Notes: generated by a model from the sequence alone, not told the origin. A stretch of 32,238 bases of DNA from Salinarimonadaceae bacterium (GCA_007693435.1 REDO01000140.1:1-32238); one strand, 5' to 3'. Shown: positions 14,455-22,897, counted from the first letter of the stretch. Program-made: numbers and translations.

Positions 14455-15650
14455 GATGCGCTCTCCGCGCAGCGCACGATTCCGCGCGCGACGAGGTCGT
14501 CGATCTCGGCTGCGTCGAACCCGGCTTCAGCCAGAATTTCGCGCGTCTGCGCGCCAAGCGCCTGCGGCGGCAACCGCACGGGCGTGGCCTCGCCGTCATA
14601 GCGCACCGGATGGCCGACCAGCGTGACCGGCGCGCCGGTCGCGCCCTCGACGGTCGGAAACGCTTCGAGATGCTGAAGTTGCGGATTGACTTGCAGGTCG
14701 TCGTAGCTCTCCACCTTCGCGTTCCACACGCCCTTGGCGTCTAGGAGCGCGATCGCCTCCTCAAGCGTCAGCGTCGCGATCTTCTGCGAGACGAGCGCGG
14801 TGATCTCCTCGCGCCGCGAGAACGACGCGTCGTCGGGGATGGCGGACAGGGCCTCGACGCCGAGCGCCTCGCCAAGCTGGGCGGGCGTGCTCATCGAGAC
14901 GGCGAGGTGGCCGTCGCTCGTGGCGTGGATGCCATAGCCGCCGGCGCTGAACCAGGAGGCGACGCCGCCGGGGCCGCGCGGGGAGGTGCGCGGCGCGCCG
15001 TTGAGCCACGCCGTGACGGATTCGCCCTGAAGATCAACCGCCGCCTGCAAAAGGCTCACGTCGACGCGCCCGCCCTTGCCGCTCCGTTCGCGGCGAAACA
15101 GCGCTGTAACGATCCCCATCGCATAGAGCGCGGCCGCGTGCTGGTCGATCACGACCGAGCCGACCGGAACCGGCGGCCCGTCGGCGCGGCCCGTATGGGC
15201 GGCGAGACCTGACATCGCCTGAAGCAGGAGATCCTGTCCCGGCCGCTGCGCGTAAGGCCCCGTCGCGCCGAAACCCGTCGCGGCGGCGTAGATGAGGCGG
15301 GGATGGGCGGCGAGAAGCTCGTCCGGACCGAAGCCGAGCCGCGCCATGGCGCCGGGGCGGAAATTCTCCATCACCACGTCCGCGCCTTCGATCAGGCGAT
15401 GGACGAGCGCCTTGCCCTCGGAGTTCTTGAGATCGACCGCGAGGCTGCGCTTGTTGCGGCCCGTCGCGATGTGGTTGACGCTCTGCCCGTCGACGAAATG
15501 CCCGGCGACGCCCCAGTTGCGCTGGAAGGCGCCGTCGATCGGTTCGATCGCGATCACGTCGGCCCCGAGATCGCCCAGCAACTGGGCCGCCGCGGGGCCT
15601 GCGAGAAAGTGATTGAAGCTCAATATCCTGATACCGCGCAGGGCGTCCAT
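14451..15650 (-). CDS. Class III (CaiB/BaiF family) CoA-transferase, copy 2
   Basis: A 399-residue family III CoA-transferase and the first gene of the long CoA operon. The catalytic aspartate is D140 (RPGQDLLLQAMSG), with ATGRNKRSLAVDLKN and VVMENFRPGAMARLGFGP in the expected places. ATG 15650 is 67 bp downstream of a 41-bp sequence pattern that recurs ahead of the neighbouring TRAP operon. The donor is probably succinyl-CoA or acetyl-CoA on family grounds. The acceptor is unknown, but a short-chain dicarboxylate would suit a following dehydrogenase and hydratase. Confidence 0.92.
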   Translation of the reverse strand: MDALRGIRILSFNHFLAGPAAAQLLGDLGADVIAIEPIDGAFQRNWGVAGHFVDGQSVNHIATGRNKRSLAVDLKNSEGKALVHRLIEGADVVMENFRPGAMARLGFGPDELLAAHPRLIYAAATGFGATGPYAQRPGQDLLLQAMSGLAAHTGRADGPPVPVGSVVIDQHAAALYAMGIVTALFRRERSGKGGRVDVSLLQAAVDLQGESVTAWLNGAPRTSPRGPGGVASWFSAGGYGIHATSDGHLAVSMSTPAQLGEALGVEALSAIPDDASFSRREEITALVSQKIATLTLEEAIALLDAKGVWNAKVESYDDLQVNPQLQHLEAFPTVEGATGAPVTLVGHPVRYDGEATPVRLPPQALGAQTREILAEAGFDAAEIDDLVARGIVRCAESAS

Positions 15651-15716
15651 GTCAAACTTCCGTATTTTCCGATCCAGACCCTAGCAACGCCCGCATGCCC
15701 GGCATAGTATCGATGA

Positions 15717-15757
15717 TTATGATATTTCAGACCTAGACAATTTAACTTTTGAATAGT
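15717..15757 (-). promoter_or_regulatory. Shared 41-bp bipartite element, copy 1 (ahead of CoA operon)
   Basis: It contains ttatgatatt (15717-15726), 22 bases, then ttgaatagt (15749-15757). The same two blocks at the same spacing occur at 22565-22605, and 8 of the 22 spacer bases also agree. It sits in the AT-rich 122-bp gap after the dihydropyrimidinase gene and upstream of the first CoA-transferase gene. Promoter plus operator for the CoA operon is the likely role. I could not place convincing -35 and -10 boxes. Confidence 0.55.
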
Positions 15758-15772
15758 CAGCCCAAAATCTCT

Positions 15773-17182
15773 TCAGGACGCGTATGAGCTGATGTCCCGA
15801 CGCAAGATCTCGCCGCGCCCCTTTTCGCCGACGATCTTGCCGTTCTCGGCGACGACGCGGCCGCGCGCGATCGTCATCACCGGCCAGCCGACGACCTCGA
15901 AGCCCTCCCACGGCGTGTAATCGGCGCCGTGATGGAGAATCTCCTGACGGATCGTCTCGCGGCGATTGGGGTCCCACAGCGCGATATCCGCATCGAAGCC
16001 GACGCCGATCGAGCCCTTGCGGGGATACAGGCCATACATCTTCGCGTGGTTGGTCGCGGAGAGCTCGACGAATTTCTGCGGGGTGATGCGCCCCTTGGAG
16101 ACGCCTTCCGAGAAGAGGATCGGCAGCCGCGTCTCGACGCCGGGAATGCCGTTGGGCACCCAGCGGAAGGAGGTCCGCGCCTTCGGGTTGAGCTTGCCGT
16201 CGGGGCTGTCGTAGCGGAACGGGCAATGGTCCGACGAGAAGGTGTGGAACACGCCCTGGGTGATCCCCTCCCAGATGGCCTGCTGGCTGTCATGGTCGCG
16301 CGGGGGCGGGGAGCAGACGTATTTCGCCCCCTCCATGTTGAGCCCTTTCAGATCGTCGGCCGTCAGCGTGATGTATTGCGGACAGGTCTCGGCGTAGATC
16401 TTCAGGCCGCGCTGCTGCGCCCAGCGGATCTGCTCCATGGTCTCGCGCCCGGAGACGTGGACGATCATCATCGGCACGTCGACGAGCTGGGCGTGGGAGA
16501 TCGCGCGATGCGCCGCCTCCCGCTCGACGATCTCGGGCCGCGACACGGCGTGATAATAGGGCTCGGTCTTGCCCGCGCGCTCCAGCCGCTCGGCGAGGAA
16601 CTTGATCGTGTCGTAGCCCTCGCAATGCACCATCACGAGCGCGCGCTCCTCGCGCGCGACCTCGAACACCTCCAGAAGCTGGCGATCGTTGAGGACGAGG
16701 TCGTCATAGGTCATGAAGACCTTGAACGAGGTGTAGCCGTCCTTCACGAGAGCCGGCAGCTCCTGACCCAGCACTGCGGGGCTCGGGTCGGAGATGATGA
16801 GGTGAAACGCCGTGTCGATCAGGCATTCGCCCTCAGCCTTGGCGCGATAGGCCTCGACGCAGGCGCGCAGCGACGAACCCCGCTCCTGCAACGCGAAGGG
16901 CATGACGCAGGTGTTGCCGCCCGCGGCCGCCGAGGCGGTCGCGGAGGCGAAGTCGTCAGCCATGACGATGCCCGGCCCCGAGGCCTGCGCGATATGGACG
17001 TGGCTGTCGATCCCGCCCGGCATGACCCACAACCCGCTCGCGTCGATCTCGCGCGCCGCGCCCTCGACGCTCCCGGCGATGACGGCGATGCGACCGTCGC
17101 TGACGCCGATATCGGCGCGGAACATGTCGCTGGCGGTGACGACGAGGCCGCCGCGGATGGCGAGATCGAGCTTTTGGGTCAT
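15773..17182 (-). CDS. hydA: Dihydropyrimidinase/hydantoinase
   Basis: A 469-residue cyclic amidohydrolase of the dihydropyrimidinase family, which opens dihydropyrimidine, hydantoin or related cyclic amide rings. All metal-site residues are visible: H61 and H63 (GGIDSHVHI), the carboxylated K154 and catalytic Y159 (FKVFMTYDD), H186 (VMVHCEG), H242 (MIVHVSG) and D318 (SSDHCPF). It is the last gene of block F, behind a DUF3830 gene. No N-carbamoyl amidohydrolase (beta-ureidopropionase type) or dihydropyrimidine dehydrogenase is in the window. The substrate may therefore not be uracil or thymine but another ring amide or imide. Confidence 0.92.
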   Translation of the reverse strand: MTQKLDLAIRGGLVVTASDMFRADIGVSDGRIAVIAGSVEGAAREIDASGLWVMPGGIDSHVHIAQASGPGIVMADDFASATASAAAGGNTCVMPFALQERGSSLRACVEAYRAKAEGECLIDTAFHLIISDPSPAVLGQELPALVKDGYTSFKVFMTYDDLVLNDRQLLEVFEVAREERALVMVHCEGYDTIKFLAERLERAGKTEPYYHAVSRPEIVEREAAHRAISHAQLVDVPMMIVHVSGRETMEQIRWAQQRGLKIYAETCPQYITLTADDLKGLNMEGAKYVCSPPPRDHDSQQAIWEGITQGVFHTFSSDHCPFRYDSPDGKLNPKARTSFRWVPNGIPGVETRLPILFSEGVSKGRITPQKFVELSATNHAKMYGLYPRKGSIGVGFDADIALWDPNRRETIRQEILHHGADYTPWEGFEVVGWPVMTIARGRVVAENGKIVGEKGRGEILRRDISSYAS

Positions 17183-17227
17183 GGATCGTTCTCTTGCGTT
17201 CGAATGCGTTTCAGCCGGATCGGCGCG

Positions 17228-17641
17228 TCAGATGCGCTCGAAGAGGATGTCCTGGGCGCCTTCCCATAGGGTCTTGCGGCCCAACGCGTAGAGCTTGTCG
17301 AGATTGGTCTCGAGCGTGATGAAGTGGTTGCCCGCGAGCTGGCCGGCCATGCTGGCGAAATTCACGCGCCCGTACGCGAGCAGGATTTCCGTCTCGCTGA
17401 CGCCGCCGGGATAGAGGATCACCTCGCCCGGCGAGGGATAGCTCGTGGCGTTCTCGTAGCCGACGCCGAACTGCATGTCGCCGAGCGGCACCCAGACGCC
17501 CTCGCCGCTCCAGCGCACGTGGATCGCCTTGTTGCGGAACGGAATGTGCTTGAGGAAGGCCGCGCAGGTCGCAGGCGCCTTCTCCATTTCGAGACGCCCC
17601 TCGAAGGGGATTCCGGCGAAGGTGACGCGGATACGTTCCAT
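17228..17641 (-). CDS. DUF3830 family cyclophilin-like protein
   Basis: A 137-residue protein recognisable as DUF3830, a cyclophilin-like fold family of unknown function often found beside amidohydrolases and transporters. Characteristic pieces are CAAFLKHIPFRNKAIHVRWS, the segment ending PLGDMQFGVGYENATSYPSP and the GNHFITLETN block near the C-terminus. The start at 17641 (MERIRVTFAG) is 4 bases after the aldolase stop. The fold recalls the cyclophilin-like domains of urea amidolyase and 5-oxoprolinase-type enzymes, so it may assist the hydantoinase encoded next. That is inference only. Confidence 0.75.
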   Translation of the reverse strand: MERIRVTFAGIPFEGRLEMEKAPATCAAFLKHIPFRNKAIHVRWSGEGVWVPLGDMQFGVGYENATSYPSPGEVILYPGGVSETEILLAYGRVNFASMAGQLAGNHFITLETNLDKLYALGRKTLWEGAQDILFERI

Positions 17642-17645
17642 GTTC

Positions 17646-18419
17646 TTATCGAGCTCCAGATCTGATTTCGGATCGAGGCCCGCAGAGCGCGCGAATCGCT
17701 TGCGCGCGCGCCTCGGCGGCTTCGAACAGCAGGTTGACGTCGTTTGCGGCGAGCGTCCATGTCGCGCCGAGATCAACCGCATGCGAATGGATGAACGCGT
17801 CCGGCACGCCCATGACGCCGAAGATCTTTCCGGAGCCCAAGGCCGCATCCGCGACGCGGCGAAACGCCTCGCGCGCTTCCCGCGCGTCGAGATCGCCGGC
17901 GCGCCCGAGCGCCTGGGTGAGGTCGTTCGCGCCGATCACCAGCCCGTCGACCCCGTCGAGCGCCGCGATCGCCTCGCATGCGTCGAGACCCTCGCGGCTC
18001 TCGATCATCAGGAAGAGTTCGAAACCGTCCTCGCTGCGCGCGACGATCTCCGCCGGGGAGACCGGCCGGAAGCCCGTCGCCGCGACGGGATAGGGGATCG
18101 AGCGGCGCCCGAGGGGCGGAAAACGCGTCTGGTCGACGATCGCTTGCGCATCCTCGACGCTATCGACATGGGGGACGACGATGCCCCGCGCGCCGCAATC
18201 GACGATGCGCGGAATGTCGGTCGCGCGCGCGCCCGGGGCCCGAACGAAGACCAGGAAATCCGCCTCGCGCCCCGCGACGCAGAGCGCGGCGGCTTCCGCG
18301 AGCGAGAGCGGACCGTGCTCCATGTCGGCGAGCAGGAAATCGAAGCCGGCGTAACGCGCGATCGGCAGGATCTCGATCGAGCGGACGACGCAGGCCGCGA
18401 TCCCGATGCGCAGGTTCAT
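17646..18419 (-). CDS. HpcH/HpaI-family class II aldolase
   Basis: A 257-residue metal-dependent aldolase of the HpcH/HpaI family, which reversibly cleaves 4-hydroxy-2-oxo acids to pyruvate and an aldehyde. H35 (LLADMEHGPLS) is the catalytic histidine, R60 (FVRAPG) contacts the substrate carboxylate, and E140 (FLMIESREG) and D166 (VIGANDLTQ) are the metal ligands. ATG 18419 overlaps the upstream stop by 4 bases. A longer frame starting near 19295 is spurious. It joins the DUF6282 and DUF3830 genes in a compact cluster behind the TRAP transporter. Confidence 0.88.
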   Translation of the reverse strand: MNLRIGIAACVVRSIEILPIARYAGFDFLLADMEHGPLSLAEAAALCVAGREADFLVFVRAPGARATDIPRIVDCGARGIVVPHVDSVEDAQAIVDQTRFPPLGRRSIPYPVAATGFRPVSPAEIVARSEDGFELFLMIESREGLDACEAIAALDGVDGLVIGANDLTQALGRAGDLDAREAREAFRRVADAALGSGKIFGVMGVPDAFIHSHAVDLGATWTLAANDVNLLFEAAEARAQAIRALCGPRSEIRSGAR

Positions 18420-19384
18420 GACCCGGCCTCCGTCTCGCCCGGGCGGCCGCGCACCTTGAACAGCTGCGCGGGATTGTCCGCCGTCATCCGGCGAAGCGCC
18501 TCGGGGGCGACGCCGGACGAGGCGAACATCATGATGAATTCGCGGAACGCCTCGACGGGCGGCGGCAGCACGAGCGCGCCGCTGTCGCTGGAGAGCACGA
18601 TGTTCTCCGGCCCCAGCGCCTCGACGATTTCGAGCGCGTTGAAGAAATCGGCGCGCGCGAAGCGGTGGCGCTCGGAATCGATCATCGTCTGGGGGATGTC
18701 GGTGGCGTGGCTGAAGACGAAGAAGGAGAATTCGAGCATGCAGCCCGCGGCCGCGATCGCCTTCGCCTCGTCGGGCGTGAGGTAACCCGCCGGCGCGAGC
18801 ATGCGCGTGCAGCCGCGCTCGGCGGCGGCTTGCGCGACGCGAACGGCTTCCGGGCCGGAAAGGTGGCCGAGATTGAAGACCACATCCGCCTCGACGCAAA
18901 GATCGACGATCTCGGGAAGCGGATCGGGCAAGGGGCCGGCCTCGGGGATCGAGAGCGTCGTCTCGATATAGGCCGGACTGCGCTTCTCGGAGCGCGCGAC
19001 AAAGGCCGTATGGTGGCAGGGCAGCGAGACGAAGCGCGCGCCGCCGCCGGTCCCGTAGCCCATCTTCAGCGCGGTCGCGACCGCGCGCGGCGAGAGGCCG
19101 CCGGCGTAGGGCTCCAGTATGACGCCGCCGAAGACGTCTACGCCCAGATGCCCGAGTTCGAGATTGGCGAGAGCCGCGAGGCCCGAAGTGTTGGAAAACA
19201 CGTCCATCAGGCCGAGCCCGACGAGCCCGTGATCGGAGGCGGATCGCACGGCGTCGAACAGAGTCACCGTGCGCCGGTTGATATGCGGGCAGCAATGGAC
19301 GTGGCTGTCCACCGCGCCGGCGAGAAACTCCATACCCGAGACGGGCGGTCGGACGCCGGGGAAAGCGTTCTCATGGTTGGTCAT
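18416..19384 (-). CDS. Amidohydrolase-like protein (DUF6282 family)
   Basis: A 322-residue TIM-barrel hydrolase-like protein that fits the DUF6282 amidohydrolase-related group. It has an HxH metal motif at H28 and H30 (VDSHVHCCPH), a possible third ligand H174 (NLGHLSG) and a late aspartate D267 (VLSSDSGA). The middle of the barrel reads LVGLGLMDVFSN, with no obvious bridging lysine, so a mononuclear site is likely. Its substrate is unknown. It is coupled to the aldolase gene by a 4-base overlap and follows the TRAP binding-protein gene after a stem-loop. Confidence 0.75.
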   Translation of the reverse strand: MTNHENAFPGVRPPVSGMEFLAGAVDSHVHCCPHINRRTVTLFDAVRSASDHGLVGLGLMDVFSNTSGLAALANLELGHLGVDVFGGVILEPYAGGLSPRAVATALKMGYGTGGGARFVSLPCHHTAFVARSEKRSPAYIETTLSIPEAGPLPDPLPEIVDLCVEADVVFNLGHLSGPEAVRVAQAAAERGCTRMLAPAGYLTPDEAKAIAAAGCMLEFSFFVFSHATDIPQTMIDSERHRFARADFFNALEIVEALGPENIVLSSDSGALVLPPPVEAFREFIMMFASSGVAPEALRRMTADNPAQLFKVRGRPGETEAGS

Positions 19385-19416
19385 CAGGCGTCTCCCGGCG
19401 GCGCATCAGGGGTGGA

Positions 19417-19445
19417 GCGCCGGAGCGGAAAGCCCGCCCCGGCGC
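19417..19445. terminator. GC-rich stem-loop after second TRAP binding-protein gene
   Basis: The arms gcgccggagcgg (19417-19428) and ccgccccggcgc (19434-19445) pair at 11 of 12 positions around a 5-base loop. It begins 8 bases after the binding-protein stop codon (read on the minus strand). Enzyme genes follow in the same direction, so partial termination or mRNA protection is more likely than a full stop. Confidence 0.5.
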
Positions 19446-19452
19446 GGCCGGA

Positions 19453-20412
19453 TTACTGCGTCAACGCGTCGAAGAGCGCCTGCTGCGACGGCCTTTCGAT
19501 GAAGCGGTCGTAGAGCGGCTGGGAAGCCTCGCGGAACGGGGTCGTGTCGGGCTGGACGATCGACACGCCCTTGGCGCGCAGCTCCTCGAGGAGCGGCTGC
19601 TCCTGATCGATGACGTGCTGGTGCTGCCACACGGCCGATTCCTCGCCGGCCTCGAGCAGCGCCTGCTGCACGTCGGCGGGAAGCGCGGAGAACTTGGCCT
19701 CGCTCATGAAGATGTGCGCGGTCAGGTTCAGCCAGCCGACGAGCGAGAAATGGCTCGCGACCTCGTAAAAGCGCTGGGCGTTGTAGTCCGAAGTCGCGCC
19801 TTCGGCGGCGTCGACGACGCCCGACTGGAGCGCGCCGTAGAGCTCACTGTAGGCGAGCGGGGTCGGGTTCGCGCCATAGGCCCGGAACGCCTCGATGTGC
19901 ATGGGCTGCTGCATCGTGCGGATCTTGAGGTTGGCGAGATCGTCGATCGTCTCGATGTCCTTCTTCGTCATCAGATGACGGATGCCGGACGAGTAGGAGC
20001 CGATCAGGCGAAAGCCGTTTTCCGCGGCGGCCTGACGGATCAGCGGCTTGGCCGGCCCCTCGAGCGCTTCGCTCAGCGTCTGGACGTCCGGGAACAGGAA
20101 CGGCATGTCGAGGACGCGCAGGTCGGTGACGTGGTTGCTGAGCAGCGAGTTCGAGGTCATCGCCATCTCGACCGTGCCGAGCAGCACGCCTTCGACGAGC
20201 TGGGCCTCGTTGCCGATCTGGCCGTTCGGGAAGATCTCGATGGTCGCCCTGCCGCCCGTCTTCTCCTCGAGAAGATCGCGCAGCTTCTGGATGCCCATAT
20301 CCTGGATGGAGCCGGTGACGTTGGTGTGGCCGGCGCGGATCGTGATCTCCGCAGCCTGCGCGCCGACGAAGGCGGCGAGCGAGAAGACCGCTGTCGCAAA
20401 TAAGGTTTTCAT
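19453..20412 (-). CDS. TRAP transporter solute-binding protein (DctP family), second system
   Basis: A 319-residue periplasmic binding protein with a Sec signal peptide (MKTLFATAVFSLAAFVGAQA) and mature start AEITIRAGH. The family arginine is in LANLKIRTMQQPMH, followed by ELYGALQSGVVDAAEG. ATG 20412 has aagggga upstream; a longer frame beginning at 20628 overlaps the permease gene and is spurious. It is the third gene of the TRAP set in block F and is followed by a stem-loop. The ligand is probably the carboxylate handled by the enzymes encoded downstream. Confidence 0.92.
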   Translation of the reverse strand: MKTLFATAVFSLAAFVGAQAAEITIRAGHTNVTGSIQDMGIQKLRDLLEEKTGGRATIEIFPNGQIGNEAQLVEGVLLGTVEMAMTSNSLLSNHVTDLRVLDMPFLFPDVQTLSEALEGPAKPLIRQAAAENGFRLIGSYSSGIRHLMTKKDIETIDDLANLKIRTMQQPMHIEAFRAYGANPTPLAYSELYGALQSGVVDAAEGATSDYNAQRFYEVASHFSLVGWLNLTAHIFMSEAKFSALPADVQQALLEAGEESAVWQHQHVIDQEQPLLEELRAKGVSIVQPDTTPFREASQPLYDRFIERPSQQALFDALTQ

Positions 20413-20474
20413 GGCTTTGGTTCCCCTTTGGTGGTGGTTCTTGCAGTGTTTCCCGGGTCGATCGCCGCGCCGCC

Positions 20475-21755
20475 TCACGGGAAGAACAGGCGCGGCAAGG
20501 TCAGCGCGACAGCCGGCACATAGGCCGTCAGCGCGAGGACGACGAGCATCGGCAGCAAGGGTATCCAGACTCGGGTGGAGACCTGCTCCACCTTGCGCCC
20601 GGCGACCATCGCCGCGACGAAGAGACATATCCCGTAGGGCGGCGTGATCAGCCCGACCGAGAGGTTGAGCGCGGCCATCACGCCGAACTGGATCGGATCG
20701 ATGCCGTAGCCGATCGCTATCGGCATGAGCACCGGCAGGATGATCAGGATCGCCGAGATGCTTTCCATGAACATCCCGACGACGAGCAGCAGCACGTTGA
20801 CGAGGATGAGGAAGACAACGGGCGATTCCGTGACGCTACGGAACCAGGCGTCGAGCATGCGCGGCGCGCCAAGACTGGCGATGATCCAGGAGAAGACGCT
20901 TGCGGTGCTGACGATGATGAGCACGGCGGCCGACAGGCTGATAGCCTTCAGGAAGAGGCGGGGCAGGTCCTGCACGCCGATCTCGCGGTAGATCAGGATC
21001 GAGACGAGGATCGTCACCACGACCGCGACGCAGGCGGCCTCCGTCGCGGTGAACACGCCGCCGACGATGCCGCCGACGATGATGATCGGAAGCAGCAGAC
21101 CGGGCATGGCCGCGACGAAGGTGCGCACGAGGCGTCCGAACGAGAATGCCTCGGTGTCGCGATAGGCCGGGCCGCCGCGCTTGGCGAAGGCCCAGCAGGT
21201 GACGCAAAGGGCGAGCGCGATGAGGAGGCCCGGCAGGATGCCGCCGAGGAACATCGCGCCGATCGAGAGGTTCGAGGTGATCGCGATGACCACCATGATG
21301 ATGCTCGGCGGGATGATCGGCGCAAGCGCGCCGCCGGCCGCGATGATCGAGGCGCCGAGATCGATGTCGTAGCCGCGCCGGCGCAGTTCCGGGGAAAGGA
21401 TGCTGCCGACCGCCGCCGTATCGGCCGAGCCCGAGCCCGAGATCGCGGCGAGGCCCGTGCTGGTCACCACGGCGACGAGATAGAGGCTGCCCGTGATCCA
21501 GCCGACAAGCGCCGCCGCGAGATCGACGAAGCGTCTGGCGATGCCGCCTTCGGCCATGATCACGCCGGCCGTGACGAAGAACGGGATCGCCATCAGCGAA
21601 AAGGAGTCGACCCCGCCATAGACCCTTTGCGCGACGATCACGAGCGGGGTGCCCGTCAGGAAGACGACCGCGAGCAGGGCCGCGACGCCAAGGGCGAAGA
21701 CGATCGGGACGCCGGAGAAGATGAGAAGGGCGAACCCGCCGAACGCGAAGGTCAT
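20475..21755 (-). CDS. TRAP transporter large permease (DctM family), second system
   Basis: A 426-residue DctM-type integral membrane protein. Signature segments include YGGVDSFSLMAIPFFVTAGV, AAISGSGSADTAAVGSIL, APIIPPSIIMVVIAI, and LNLSVGLITPPYGICLFVAA near the C-terminus. It starts 2 bases after the DctQ stop, so the two permease subunits are coupled, and its stop is 62 bp before the binding-protein gene. Confidence 0.93.
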   Translation of the reverse strand: MTFAFGGFALLIFSGVPIVFALGVAALLAVVFLTGTPLVIVAQRVYGGVDSFSLMAIPFFVTAGVIMAEGGIARRFVDLAAALVGWITGSLYLVAVVTSTGLAAISGSGSADTAAVGSILSPELRRRGYDIDLGASIIAAGGALAPIIPPSIIMVVIAITSNLSIGAMFLGGILPGLLIALALCVTCWAFAKRGGPAYRDTEAFSFGRLVRTFVAAMPGLLLPIIIVGGIVGGVFTATEAACVAVVVTILVSILIYREIGVQDLPRLFLKAISLSAAVLIIVSTASVFSWIIASLGAPRMLDAWFRSVTESPVVFLILVNVLLLVVGMFMESISAILIILPVLMPIAIGYGIDPIQFGVMAALNLSVGLITPPYGICLFVAAMVAGRKVEQVSTRVWIPLLPMLVVLALTAYVPAVALTLPRLFFP

Positions 21756-21757
21756 CG

Positions 21758-22327
21758 TCAGTCATCCAGCGGGGGTTGAGCGGGGCCGCGCGGATTGCGG
21801 ATCTCCGGCAAGGTCGCGAGGGCGAATTCGAGCAGGAAGTAGGACATGCCGATCGGCAGCGCCAAATAGGGGATCGCCATCGGGATCTGGAGCGCCGGAG
21901 AGCGTACGATCATACCCAGCGTGATCAGGCTCATGCTGCCGACGATGACCACTAGCAGGAACCATGCGCCGAGCAGGAAAGACGCCGTCTTGGCGATCTG
22001 CTGCACGATCTTGGGGCAGCGCGTGATCAGAACGTCGACGCCCACGTGATGCCGGTTGCGCATGGCGATCCCGGCGCCGAGCATCACGATCCAGACCTGC
22101 ACGAAGGTCGCTGCCTCCTCGGACCAGGAGATCGAATAGTTGAAGAAATAGCGCCCCATGATCTGGAAGCTGATCAGGAAAATGATCGCCGCGAGGAGCC
22201 CGACGGCGATCACGTCGACGATCCGCCGCAACACCGTCAGCGCGGCCTTCGGGATACGCAGCCAATCGGCCGTCGCGGCGCCCACTTGCGAAGACGCGCT
22301 GGTATCGTCGCGTGCTTTCCCGCCCAT
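21758..22327 (-). CDS. TRAP transporter small permease (DctQ family), second system
   Basis: A 189-residue protein with about four transmembrane helices, the first around VIAVGLLAAIIFLISFQIMG, and the DctQ motif ISWSEEAATFVQVWIVMLGA. It is the first gene of block F. I place the start at ATG 22327 (MGGKARDD) behind ggcgagggg. The frame stays open upstream to 22486, but that extension is polar, atypical for DctQ and has no clear ribosome site. The promoter is probably near the shared 41-bp element at 22565-22605. Confidence 0.82.
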   Translation of the reverse strand: MGGKARDDTSASSQVGAATADWLRIPKAALTVLRRIVDVIAVGLLAAIIFLISFQIMGRYFFNYSISWSEEAATFVQVWIVMLGAGIAMRNRHHVGVDVLITRCPKIVQQIAKTASFLLGAWFLLVVIVGSMSLITLGMIVRSPALQIPMAIPYLALPIGMSYFLLEFALATLPEIRNPRGPAQPPLDD

Positions 22328-22897
22328 CGTCGATGACCCCTCGCCACGCAACCTTAAAAAGGAACAGACGGCTCGCGCGACTTTCTTGCTCTCATCGAAT
22401 TCGATCGATCCCCGAGAAATATATCCACGGGTTCGAACCACGATAGAACGAAGCGCGCGCGCTGCTTCCCGGTTCCCTGTCGGCAATTTTCTTTTGTTGG
22501 CCCGTTTTCAGCCCAGCCGTCGCAAGACGATAACACCGACGTTGAAACTTGGAACTAGTGCTTCTTATGATATTCATAGGCCCAACTATTTGCCGGTTGA
22601 ATAGTGCGATGTCGGGCGCCTCAGACTTCGGCGCCAGTTGCAAGGAATACGAGCCGATAGAGCGATGTTGAGGCGCCGGCCTGGTCCGGCAGCGCGGCGA
22701 GGGCCCATGTCGATATCCGCCGGCGGAGCCCGCGCGACGCCCGCCCGGCGTGACGCGGAGAAGTCCGACTGGCGGTTTTCCACCGGCGAGAGCGGCTCTT
22801 TCGCATGGCGCGTGAAAGCCCCCTTGCGATCGCGGCCCGAATGTATGCAGATGGATACGTCGTCACCCGGGATCGGCCCGGGCCCGAGGCGCCGCCC
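22328..22897. other. Long intergenic region between block F and the AbrB-family gene
   Basis: This 570-bp divergent region has no gene I can support. It holds the shared 41-bp element at 22565-22605 and an AT-richer patch around 22480-22610. The plus-strand frame of the AbrB-family gene extends back to an ATG at 22805, and short minus-strand frames exist (22392-22643). None looks like a known protein. Confidence 0.5.
22565..22605 (-). promoter_or_regulatory. Shared 41-bp bipartite element, copy 2 (ahead of TRAP block F)
   Basis: It contains ttatgatatt (22565-22574), 22 bases, then ttgaatagt (22597-22605), in the same order and spacing as at 15717-15757. This copy also forms a small dyad, tatga-tat-tcata (22567-22579). 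It lies 238 bp upstream of the DctQ start and 293 bp upstream of the divergent AbrB-family gene. A common regulator binding both copies would coordinate the transport/hydantoinase operon with the CoA operon. Confidence 0.55.

Noticed and set aside
22608-22670. A 20-codon plus-strand frame just after the second 41-bp element, considered as a leader peptide
   Set aside because: No ribosome binding site and no meaningful codon pattern.
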